Positions 1 to 5,206 of a stretch of 5,206 nt of DNA are shown here, piece after piece. Made by a program: the position numbers and the translations under genes. Source of the DNA: Bacteroidales bacterium. Lineage in GTDB: Bacteria; Bacteroidota; Bacteroidia; Bacteroidales; B18-G4. The notes below the pieces were generated by a model. That model searched no databases. It saw nothing but the letters and a program-made list of their open reading frames with translations, and was not told the origin of the DNA. Each line of letters opens with the position of its first letter. Position 1 is the stretch's first letter. The stretch spans positions 1 to 5,206 of the forward strand of contig JAGLEK010000437.1 of the NCBI GenBank assembly GCA_023145125.1. The letters are read 5' to 3'.

Positions 1-21
1 CAAGTACTTAATAACTTTTAC

Positions 22-52
22 TTGCTTTCGCCTCCCAAATTTCGTATCTTAA
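22..52 (+). promoter_or_regulatory. Weak candidate Bacteroidota-type promoter for the small gene at 216
   Basis: TTGC at 22-25 and TATCTTAA at 45-52 are separated by 19 bases. Known Bacteroidota promoters have a TTTG-like -33 box and a TAnnTTTG -7 box with about 19-21 bases between. The -7 match is only partial, as the last two bases differ. If real, transcription would begin near position 59 and give a leader of about 155 bases before the ATG at 216. TAACTTTT at 12-19 is a closer -7 match, but its -33 box would lie outside the window. This is inference from sequence alone. Confidence 0.2.
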
Positions 53-77
53 GCAAATCCGGTCTTAAGGCAAGACC
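47..77. repeat. Short imperfect direct repeat containing a 6-bp hairpin
   Basis: TCTTAAGCAAATCC (47-60) is followed after two bases by TCTTAAGGCAAGACC (63-77), an imperfect tandem copy with one inserted base and two substitutions. The second copy, with the preceding GG, forms a perfect 6-bp inverted repeat: GGTCTT (61-66) and AAGACC (72-77), with a 5-base loop. CTTAAG occurs at 48-53, 64-69 and again at 138-143. The hairpin is followed by T-rich but interrupted sequence, so it could be a weak terminator of an unseen upstream gene or a leader structure. The function is unknown. The rest of 1-203 shows no gene or recognisable riboswitch. Confidence 0.5.
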
Positions 78-203
78 TGCCTGTTGGTTTATTTTACTGC
101 CTGAGATACCCCGAGCTTATAACTACAGGTATTTATCCTTAAGTAGGTAACAATTATTAATCCCCGTACATAGCCCATGGTTCGGGCTGTACACAATATT
201 ATG

Positions 204-210
204 AGAGGAA
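204..210 (+). promoter_or_regulatory. Ribosome binding site that decides the start at 216
   Basis: AGAGGAA lies 5 bases before the ATG at 216, with its GAGG core 7 bases away, which is good Shine-Dalgarno spacing. In-frame ATGs at 177 and 201 have no such site and would add a tail unlike the rest of the protein. The site stands out because the other visible start regions in the window lack one. Confidence 0.7.
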
Positions 211-215
211 CCCAT

Positions 216-548
216 ATGACAGAAGTAAAGATTATTTATTTAACCGGCAGGACAGGTAAAAAGTATCGTTTTTACACCTTCAAGGGATGCGATAAACTAA
301 AACCTGAGGGTGGCGTGTATGCGATCACCAAACGTTCCCTGATCGACGATGTTTGGGAACATGAGGTGATGCGTATCGATCAAACAGAAAATATGGCGGA
401 GTTAAAGGGGCTGATGTCAAAGTCGGGCTACGATTGCAGTAAAGGAGCCAATTGCATTGCTGCCAGGCTCGAAGACAATACGCTTAAAAGAATGAAAGCT
501 GCTGAGGATCTCTGGGGGAACTACTTCCCATCGATGCTGTCGGCCTGA
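216..548 (+). CDS. Small protein resembling a degenerate GIY-YIG-fold domain, 110 aa
   Basis: The ATG at 216 is chosen for its ribosome binding site; an in-frame ATG at 177 would give 123 residues. There is no signal peptide or membrane segment, so the protein is probably cytosolic. The layout recalls a family of small GIY-YIG-like proteins: an N-terminal beta hairpin (TGRTGKKYRFYTF, residues 10-22), KPEGGVYAITKR (29-40) with GVY at 33-35 in the GIY position, then a helix, GANCIAARLED (77-87), and an acidic helix ending AEDLWGNYFP (96-105). The YIG position reads VMRI (51-54), the usual helix arginine appears to be a glutamate (62), and the terminal asparagine is missing. If the match is right, nuclease activity is probably lost and a binding or structural role is more likely. 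The resemblance is recalled rather than searched, so a plain hypothetical protein remains possible. It is followed by a 204-base gap and is probably monocistronic. Confidence 0.75.
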   Translation: MTEVKIIYLTGRTGKKYRFYTFKGCDKLKPEGGVYAITKRSLIDDVWEHEVMRIDQTENMAELKGLMSKSGYDCSKGANCIAARLEDNTLKRMKAAEDLWGNYFPSMLSA

Positions 549-569
549 TAAAAATAATTTTAACAGACA

Positions 570-636
570 TTCCGGATCATCCGGCGCCTGTCGCACTGTT
601 TCACATTTAATTTGCCCCCACCGGAACAATCCGGAA
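570..636. repeat. Nested CCGG-rich inverted repeats
   Basis: CCGGAT (572-577) and ATCCGG (579-584) form a 6-bp palindrome around one base. A related copy lies at 621-636 in the opposite orientation (CCGGAACAATCCGGAA). The two copies can also pair with each other: TTCCGGAT (570-577) matches ATCCGGAA (629-636) perfectly, and TCCGG (580-584) matches CCGGA (621-625), giving a two-part stem with a loop of about 36 bases. No T-run follows, so it is not a typical intrinsic terminator. It could be a pair of protein-binding sites or a 3' structure of the small gene's transcript; the role is unknown. Confidence 0.6.
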
Positions 637-677
637 AGCATACCACCAATTTCTCTTAATAACAAAAGCTTGAGGCA

Positions 678-743
678 TATTGGAAGTACAGCAAAACGCA
701 GGATACACTTTTTTTATTAACTTTATATGCTGTAACTCCAATA
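678..743 (+). promoter_or_regulatory. Long inverted repeat just before the AsmA-like gene
   Basis: TATTGGAAGTACAGCA (678-693) and TGCTGTAACTCCAATA (728-743) are inverted copies that match at 14 of 16 positions. They form two 7-bp stems separated by a 2x2 mismatch (AG against AC). The spacer is 34 bases, AT-rich, and holds weak -7 candidates such as TAACTTTA (718-725). The right arm ends 9 bases before the ATG at 753. It could be an operator with two half-sites around the promoter, or a leader hairpin limiting ribosome access. The repeat is seen directly; the role is inferred. Confidence 0.55.
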
Positions 744-752
744 CTGACCAAC

Positions 753-2528
753 ATGGCCCTCTCCAAAAGAAAAAAGATCTGGCTGATCGTCATTTCTGCA
801 ATTCTGATCACCTTCATCATACTCATACTGGTGGCTAATAGCATCCTCAGCAACATGGCAGAGGATATGGCAAGGGAACAATTGGCTGCAATGGATTCTA
901 CTTCCTATGTCATAGACTTTGAAAAGATCCGTGTCAATATATTTTCCGGCTCGGTAAAGATCATCGGCATTACAGTTAAACCCGACAGTGCGGCCCTGGA
1001 GGAGGTGAAGCGCAGCAGGCTTGCGAAACCTCTGGTTGAGGTGAGCATATCAAAGATCAGAATTGGATCTGTCGATATCCTAAAGGCATTGAAAGGAAAA
1101 GAATTCAATATTGGCAGCATCCGGGTCGATGACCCTGACATTACCGTTTACGGCCCCGGGGGGCTTTTTAGCGGGGAAAAGGAGAAAGCATCCGCTGACG
1201 GTGGCCTTTCGGTTGACAGCATGTTAGGAACTACTGTAATACAGGCCGAACTGGGATATTTTGAATTGGAAAATGCCCATATCCGTTATATTGATGCAAG
1301 CCGTGATAAAGTTGTGCTTGAAACAAAACAGTTGTATATAAGGCTTGACGACATCAGCCTGCACCATCCCGACGGTGACACAACTTCAAATGTACTCGAC
1401 ATTGATGATATCAATCTAAGCCTTCTATCACATATGATGGACCTGCCCGGAAATCTGTATAACCTGCAAACGGGAAAGCTGGAGATCGGATATAAAGACC
1501 GGAATATCAACCTGGATTCTCTCGAATTGATCCCTGCATACTCCAAAGAACGTTTCGGGCATGTTGTTGGAAAGCAAACCGACCGTTTCGCTGTTTCTGT
1601 CGATCATATAAATATCTCCGGAATTGAATTCGACAGCCTGCTGAAGAAGAAGATCATTATTGAGGATATCCTGCTTAAAAGGCCATATGCAGATATTTAT
1701 CGCGATAAGAGGATCCCCCGCGATATGACAATTTTTCCGAAGCTATTCCAAACTGCTGTGGCAGACATGCCTATGGACCTGTTTGTAAAATCGGTTAATA
1801 TATCAAATGCTTATGTTAATTACCAGGAGATGGTAAAGGGAGCGGCCAAGCCCGGAATGATCATGTTAGACCAGATGGAGATCTCATTGACAGGGATATG
1901 CAATTACCCTGATTCTATTAAAAAAGGCCAGGCCATCACAGCCGATATTCAGGCAATGCTCATGGGAAAATCCCCGGTGAACTTTCATTTTTATCTGCCC
2001 ATAGGCAATCCTAAGGAGTACTTCACTTTTTATGGCAGTGGCGACTCCTTTCCGGCCACCAACCTCAATCCTATGATGGAGCCAATGGCCTTTGTCGAAA
2101 CCACCGGGGGAACCGTAAACAGTGTCAATTATTATGGCGTAGCCTGCTGTGATACAGCGATTGGCAGGATTGAATTCAAATACCAGAACCTGGCAGTTAG
2201 TGTAGTAAAAAAACAAAAAGAAGGAGAAAGTGCAATTGCAGAAAATAAATTCCTTTCTTTCATGGCAAAAACGGTGATGCACAAGAACAACCCCAACAAA
2301 GGAAAACCTGTAAGGATCGCAAAAATGTTATTTGTACGTGACCCCAACAAGGGATTCTTTAATTATGTATGGAAAACCATTCAGGACGGATTGATCTACA
2401 GCCTCGCCCCGGGCAAGAAGCACCTTGCCTCCTACATGAGTTGGCCCGATTTCAAGGCAAGATGGGAACAAAACCTCTGGAAAGACCGACAGGAATTGAA
2501 CGTGAAGACCAAAAAGAAGAAAAAATAA
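753..2528 (+). CDS. AsmA/DUF748-like envelope protein with an N-terminal membrane anchor, 591 aa
   Basis: A basic stretch (SKRKK, residues 4-8) precedes one hydrophobic helix (about 9-28), giving an inner-membrane anchor with the remainder in the periplasm. Next comes YVIDFEKIRVNIFSGSVKI (52-70), the opening expected of AsmA-like repeats. The middle is strand-rich, with alternating hydrophobic residues. Around residues 273-360 there is a stretch I associate with Bacteroidota AsmA/DUF748-like proteins: GKQTDRF, ISGIEFDSLL, RDKRIPRD (317-324) and a region from MPMDLF (339 onward). Near the end is RDPNKGFFNYVWKTIQDGL (about 528-546), followed by a lysine-rich tail. AsmA-like proteins are linked to envelope assembly and lipid transport between membranes, but no substrate can be assigned here. 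The start is the only sensible one before the membrane helix; no Shine-Dalgarno is seen, and an inverted repeat lies just upstream. The gene ends 3 bases from the convergent stop of the next gene. The coding call is firm; the family is from memory. Confidence 0.85.
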   Translation: MALSKRKKIWLIVISAILITFIILILVANSILSNMAEDMAREQLAAMDSTSYVIDFEKIRVNIFSGSVKIIGITVKPDSAALEEVKRSRLAKPLVEVSISKIRIGSVDILKALKGKEFNIGSIRVDDPDITVYGPGGLFSGEKEKASADGGLSVDSMLGTTVIQAELGYFELENAHIRYIDASRDKVVLETKQLYIRLDDISLHHPDGDTTSNVLDIDDINLSLLSHMMDLPGNLYNLQTGKLEIGYKDRNINLDSLELIPAYSKERFGHVVGKQTDRFAVSVDHINISGIEFDSLLKKKIIIEDILLKRPYADIYRDKRIPRDMTIFPKLFQTAVADMPMDLFVKSVNISNAYVNYQEMVKGAAKPGMIMLDQMEISLTGICNYPDSIKKGQAITADIQAMLMGKSPVNFHFYLPIGNPKEYFTFYGSGDSFPATNLNPMMEPMAFVETTGGTVNSVNYYGVACCDTAIGRIEFKYQNLAVSVVKKQKEGESAIAENKFLSFMAKTVMHKNNPNKGKPVRIAKMLFVRDPNKGFFNYVWKTIQDGLIYSLAPGKKHLASYMSWPDFKARWEQNLWKDRQELNVKTKKKKK

Positions 2529-2536
2529 TAGTTATT
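2524..2536. other. AT palindrome joining two convergent stop codons
   Basis: AATAA (2524-2528) and TTATT (2532-2536) form a perfect 5-bp inverted repeat around TAG. The + strand gene stops with TAA at 2526-2528, and the - strand gene stops with TAA at 2534-2532. The two genes therefore share a 3-base intergenic gap with no room for a GC-rich terminator, so each transcript must extend into the other gene's 3' end unless it ends by another mechanism. The palindrome may simply follow from two facing TAA codons. Confidence 0.6.
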
Positions 2537-3146
2537 CAGGCGAAACCACTTTTTCAGACAGCATTTTCTTAACGAGCTTCTTACCCAGGCTCTTCACCAC
2601 TTTATCAGGGTCAAGGGGATCAAATGTTTTGGTCTGTCCACCCCAAATGATCATGTCGCCCTTATTCTGATAGAGGTTAACATCAATACGAAAGCTCATC
2701 CCGGGCTTCCTGTAGTAATTCGGATCAGAAATGATCGGCAGGTCGTGGTAATAATAAAAGGAATAGTATTCGTAATAATTGTAGGCAAATGGGGGGATCA
2801 GTTCCTGGGGCATGATATACATATCGGTACCTCGTACATCAACCATTTTTATGAACATTATGCCATCAATGCCGGCACTGTCTAATTTGCGCTCACAGGT
2901 GCTGTATAAATACGTAGAATCGTACAGAAAAACATCAGAGGCGGCAACAGCCGCAACTCCTTTATCCTGCAAGGCATCAATAACATTTCTTTCAACATTG
3001 TCGCGCAGTTGCTGGTCATAAAACTGGGAAACAACAAGGATCTTTTGCAGTGGATCCTTCATAAAACGTGCATCTTTCCAGATGGTTTTGACCTGTGCGA
3101 AGCTGAATATCGGGATTATTAGAAAAATCAGGAATATTTTTTTCAT
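2532..3146 (-). CDS. Secreted tyrosine-rich protein of unknown function, 204 aa
   Basis: A clear Sec signal peptide (MKKIFLIFLIIPIFSFA, residues 1-17) probably cleaves before Q18. There is no lipobox cysteine, so the mature protein is soluble, periplasmic or outer-membrane associated. The mature part starts with TIWKDARF and then KILVVSQF (35-42), a helix with DNVERNVIDALQDKG (49-63), and SAGIDGIMFIKMVDV (90-104). This strand-helix pattern recalls small alpha/beta envelope lipoproteins that begin with a lone strand and an LVV-type motif. Residues 122-145 hold ten tyrosines and are probably a surface loop. IIWGGQTKTFDP (166-177) and a basic C-terminal helix finish it. The start is fixed: an in-frame TAG at 3158-3156 lies four codons upstream inside the tandem repeats. 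There is no Shine-Dalgarno, but the leader is AT-rich. The large gene upstream on the same strand may be co-transcribed. I do not recognise a named family. Confidence 0.8.
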   Translation of the reverse strand: MKKIFLIFLIIPIFSFAQVKTIWKDARFMKDPLQKILVVSQFYDQQLRDNVERNVIDALQDKGVAAVAASDVFLYDSTYLYSTCERKLDSAGIDGIMFIKMVDVRGTDMYIMPQELIPPFAYNYYEYYSFYYYHDLPIISDPNYYRKPGMSFRIDVNLYQNKGDMIIWGGQTKTFDPLDPDKVVKSLGKKLVKKMLSEKVVSPE

Positions 3147-3148
3147 AT

Positions 3149-3198
3149 TAAATGGCTAAATGGTTAAATGGTTAAATGGTTGAATTGGTTGAATTGGG
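3149..3198. repeat. Tandem 8-9 bp repeats next to the start of the secreted protein gene
   Basis: On the + strand the array reads TAAATGGC (3149-3156), three exact TAAATGGT units (3157-3180), TGAATTGGT (3181-3189) and TGAATTGGG (3190-3198). The 9-base units look like diverged versions of the 8-base unit. The array begins 2 bases upstream of the ATG of the gene at 2532-3146 (- strand), so it forms the translation initiation region of that mRNA. There are no spacers, so it is not CRISPR. Confidence 0.85.
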
Positions 3199-3199
3199 A

Positions 3200-3264
3200 A
3201 AAACTTAAAACTTAAAACTTGTAACTATTAACTAACTCAACACCCAAAACTCAACACTCAACAC
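3200..3264. repeat. Second low-complexity repeat block (AAAACTT and CTCAACAC units)
   Basis: Three exact AAAACTT units (3200-3220) are followed by TAACTA twice (3222-3227 and 3229-3234), then CTCAACAC (3236-3243), CTCAACAC (3250-3257) and TCAACAC (3258-3264). Together with the array at 3149-3198, these fill nearly the whole gap between the two - strand genes. Degenerate intergenic repeats of this style are familiar from Bacteroidota assemblies. Their function is unknown, and neither a GC-rich terminator nor a clear promoter is visible among them. Confidence 0.8.
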
Positions 3265-3274
3265 TATATTGTTG

Positions 3275-5206
3275 TTATCTAAAGTAGTAGTTATAAATGG
3301 TGTTGCCTGATCCCACGATCATGTTCAGCTGGCCATCACGGTTCAGGCTCCCGATCAGGATCTGTGTTTTGCCTATATGATCAGGTGTACTGAGCAGATT
3401 GCCGTTCCGGTCGAACAGGTATATCTTTCCGGTGGCACCTGATACGACTCCAATGATCTTTTCGCGTGGAGATACCGGAATGATCACAGGCGAGGAGTTT
3501 ATTTCATTTTCAAACTCCCAGGAAAAAACAATATTTTTAAACCTGTCGAAAACAGTCAGCTTGTTTCCGTCGAGGTAAATAAAATCCTTACCGCCTGCAT
3601 TATTAAAATCTTCATACAGAAAGTAATGCCCTTTTGAAAAGTTACCAAAATCAGTTGTCTCCATCCTGCCATTTGACTTGATATAAGTCAGCTTGCCACT
3701 CTCATCTGTCGTCAGGATGATGCCTTTGCTGTTTGTTTCATTCACATAGAAATCAGACCGCAGTCCGTTGGCAAGGTCTGACTTCAGATTTATACGGTTA
3801 CGTCCCCGGCGATCGGTGATCTTAACATTGCCTTCACTATCGGCAATAATTATATAGTCCTTGCCGGCTTCACGAAGGTGCCTGACCCGGGATGTCACCC
3901 TGCCTTTTGAAAGAGGGTTTTTCCATCCGTCTACCTTTTTCCCCTTGATATCATAATTGTGTACCCTGTTATCGTCGAGAGCAATCAATATGCGATAGTT
4001 TTTATCACCATCATAATCGATCACTGCCAGTCCGTTGGTAGCCTTATCCTTAAGCTGGATGGGATATCCTTCCACATCCCTGCCCAGCAGGTCTATGAGG
4101 TAAATGCGGTTCGCAGTATTGAATAGATACTGGATCTTCCCGTTTTTGTAAAAATCGACCGTTTGCACGTCGCTGATCACCTTCTCTCCTATATTCAGTT
4201 TCCAGTCGATATTTCCGTCATGATCGATAAGATACATATTGTTAAGCGTATCGAAAGCAACGATCTTCAGATTATTGGTACGGTGATCTTTCACAAAATA
4301 CGGTTGCCCGTAGACCGGGGCATCAAGATAAGCTTTCCAGACAGACAGGTCTTCCCTGATATATGAAGGATTATGTTTTACATATACGCTGGTGAAATAC
4401 ATGTTGTTCAGGGCCTTGAACTGTACCGCCAGTGCTTCGAAGTTTTTCACCACCTCAGGATTCCGGCTTACAAAACCTGCCAGGGGCACCGCCAGGACCT
4501 CACTGAGCATCTCTGTAGAATTCCGAATATTGAAATAGCAGAATATATTTGAAAAGTCGGAAACATTATCAGTAAAACCTTTGAAATTTTCATTCTGCTC
4601 AAGTGTTTTTCCCGAGAGGAATATATTTATGAAATTCTCAATGCTTTTTGTTGAGTTGGCAAAGACAATATAATCTTCAACCCTGGTATAATAATTCTTT
4701 TTTATTCCTGAGAACAGCCGTCCGTAGATAACAGGGATCAATTCCGGTATGGTGATACGGCGAATGGTATAGTCCCTGTAATTGCTGGTATACTGGCTGG
4801 AAGAAAGCTCTTTCAGGTATCTGCCGGCAAGTTCAGTATCCCTTGCATGTATTGCCAGGAAAGTGTTGGCGTCATGATCACGCATATGCGGATTGATCAG
4901 TGCGAGGGCCAGCTCATTTCCAACCCAGGCTGTCATATACTCTTCCAGCTTATTGCCGTAGCGGCTCTTCATGCTGTGCAGCTTTTCTTTCCGTTCAGGA
5001 AATACGCCTTCATTCTGAAGGTAGGCTTTGTTGTCTGACTGCAACTTTTCGAAATCGCTGAATCCAAAACTCAGGAGCATAGAAGTATTATATGGAAGTA
5101 TCCTTGTTATCTCTATCTTCTGTGGCTCCTGCCGTTGGAAGAGAGAGAGAAACTGGTTGAGGGTGTCAACAGCTTCCGAGTATCCGTTCATCAGCAACTC
5201 ATCATT
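3275..5206 (-). CDS. DUF3352-like protein with C-terminal beta-propeller, 5'-truncated by the window edge
   Basis: The frame is open to the edge (643 codons, no stop). The first possible start, TTG at 5197, sits mid-domain, so the true start and any signal peptide or membrane anchor probably lie beyond 5206. About residues 1-290 of the fragment match what I recall of DUF3352-family proteins of Bacteroidota: ITRILPYNTSMLLSFGFSDF near the start, WVGNELALALI, and a segment ending VWKAYLDAPVYGQPYF. From about 295 to the end are seven repeats of roughly 45 residues. Each has a hairpin such as YLIDHDGNIDW, YLIDLLGRDVEGYPI, YDIKGKKVDGW, TDRRGRN, KSNGRME, FDRFKNIVFSW or FDRNGNLL, as expected of a seven-bladed propeller of the PQQ/WD40-like type. 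The protein is probably extracytoplasmic and non-enzymatic, acting in binding or scaffolding; the role is unknown. It lies upstream of the secreted protein gene across a repeat-filled 128-base gap. Confidence 0.85.
   Translation of the reverse strand, partial: NDELLMNGYSEAVDTLNQFLSLFQRQEPQKIEITRILPYNTSMLLSFGFSDFEKLQSDNKAYLQNEGVFPERKEKLHSMKSRYGNKLEEYMTAWVGNELALALINPHMRDHDANTFLAIHARDTELAGRYLKELSSSQYTSNYRDYTIRRITIPELIPVIYGRLFSGIKKNYYTRVEDYIVFANSTKSIENFINIFLSGKTLEQNENFKGFTDNVSDFSNIFCYFNIRNSTEMLSEVLAVPLAGFVSRNPEVVKNFEALAVQFKALNNMYFTSVYVKHNPSYIREDLSVWKAYLDAPVYGQPYFVKDHRTNNLKIVAFDTLNNMYLIDHDGNIDWKLNIGEKVISDVQTVDFYKNGKIQYLFNTANRIYLIDLLGRDVEGYPIQLKDKATNGLAVIDYDGDKNYRILIALDDNRVHNYDIKGKKVDGWKNPLSKGRVTSRVRHLREAGKDYIIIADSEGNVKITDRRGRNRINLKSDLANGLRSDFYVNETNSKGIILTTDESGKLTYIKSNGRMETTDFGNFSKGHYFLYEDFNNAGGKDFIYLDGNKLTVFDRFKNIVFSWEFENEINSSPVIIPVSPREKIIGVVSGATGKIYLFDRNGNLLSTPDHIGKTQILIGSLNRDGQLNMIVGSGNTIYNYYFR

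Noticed and set aside
61..99. Intrinsic terminator from the 6-bp hairpin at 61-77
   Set aside because: The stem is short and the following sequence is an interrupted T-rich stretch rather than a T-run, so I list it only as a repeat.
60..175. Riboswitch or small RNA in the leader
   Set aside because: Only weak pairings such as ATACC (106-110) with GGTAT (128-132) are visible, and no known riboswitch core was recognised.
177..215. Upstream ATG start for the small gene
   Set aside because: The ATG at 177 has no ribosome binding site, and the added 13 residues do not resemble the family-like sequence that begins at 216.
417..665. 82-codon open frame on the - strand overlapping the small + strand gene
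   Set aside because: It covers the end of a better supported gene with a ribosome binding site and has no recognisable product or start signal.
656..856. 66-codon hydrophobic open frame on the - strand
   Set aside because: Its hydrophobic character mirrors the membrane helix encoded on the + strand, and it spans the inverted repeat upstream of that gene.
1884..2282. 132-codon open frame on the - strand inside the AsmA-like gene
   Set aside because: Its translation is rich in Cys, His and Phe with no coherent domain, it lies wholly inside a well-supported + strand gene, and it has no start signal. It is a shadow frame.
3149..3264. Possible CRISPR array
   Set aside because: Units are only 6-9 bases and contiguous with no unique spacers, and no cas-like gene is present.

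Overview
The window looks like part of a Bacteroidota chromosome, probably Bacteroidales-like. Three things point that way: most starts lack a Shine-Dalgarno sequence, the two largest proteins resemble Bacteroidota envelope families (AsmA/DUF748-like and DUF3352-like, recalled from memory), and one intergenic gap carries short degenerate tandem repeats of the kind common in that phylum. Base composition is moderate throughout. No mobile element, RNA gene or CRISPR array is visible.

Layout. Positions 1-215 are non-coding, with a weak promoter candidate, a short direct/inverted repeat and a good ribosome binding site. A small cytosolic protein follows (216-548, + strand); it resembles small GIY-YIG-fold proteins but appears to have lost the catalytic residues. 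The 204-base gap after it holds two separate long inverted repeats, the second ending 9 bases before the next start codon. Positions 753-2528 (+) encode a membrane-anchored AsmA-like protein. It meets a small secreted tyrosine-rich protein (2532-3146, - strand) tail to tail, with 3 bases between the stops. A 128-base repeat-filled gap (3147-3274) separates that gene from a large - strand gene (3275 to the window edge), which encodes a DUF3352-like N-terminal region and a C-terminal beta-propeller with seven regular repeats; its true start lies outside the window.

The three larger products all look like envelope or periplasmic proteins. The + strand AsmA-like gene and the - strand pair converge, so they are not one operon. 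The two - strand genes could be co-transcribed through the repeat array. Nothing here proves a shared pathway, and I see no convincing new defence or mobile system. The best leads are the degenerate GIY-YIG-like protein, the inverted repeat before the AsmA-like gene and the tandem array next to the start codon of the secreted protein.
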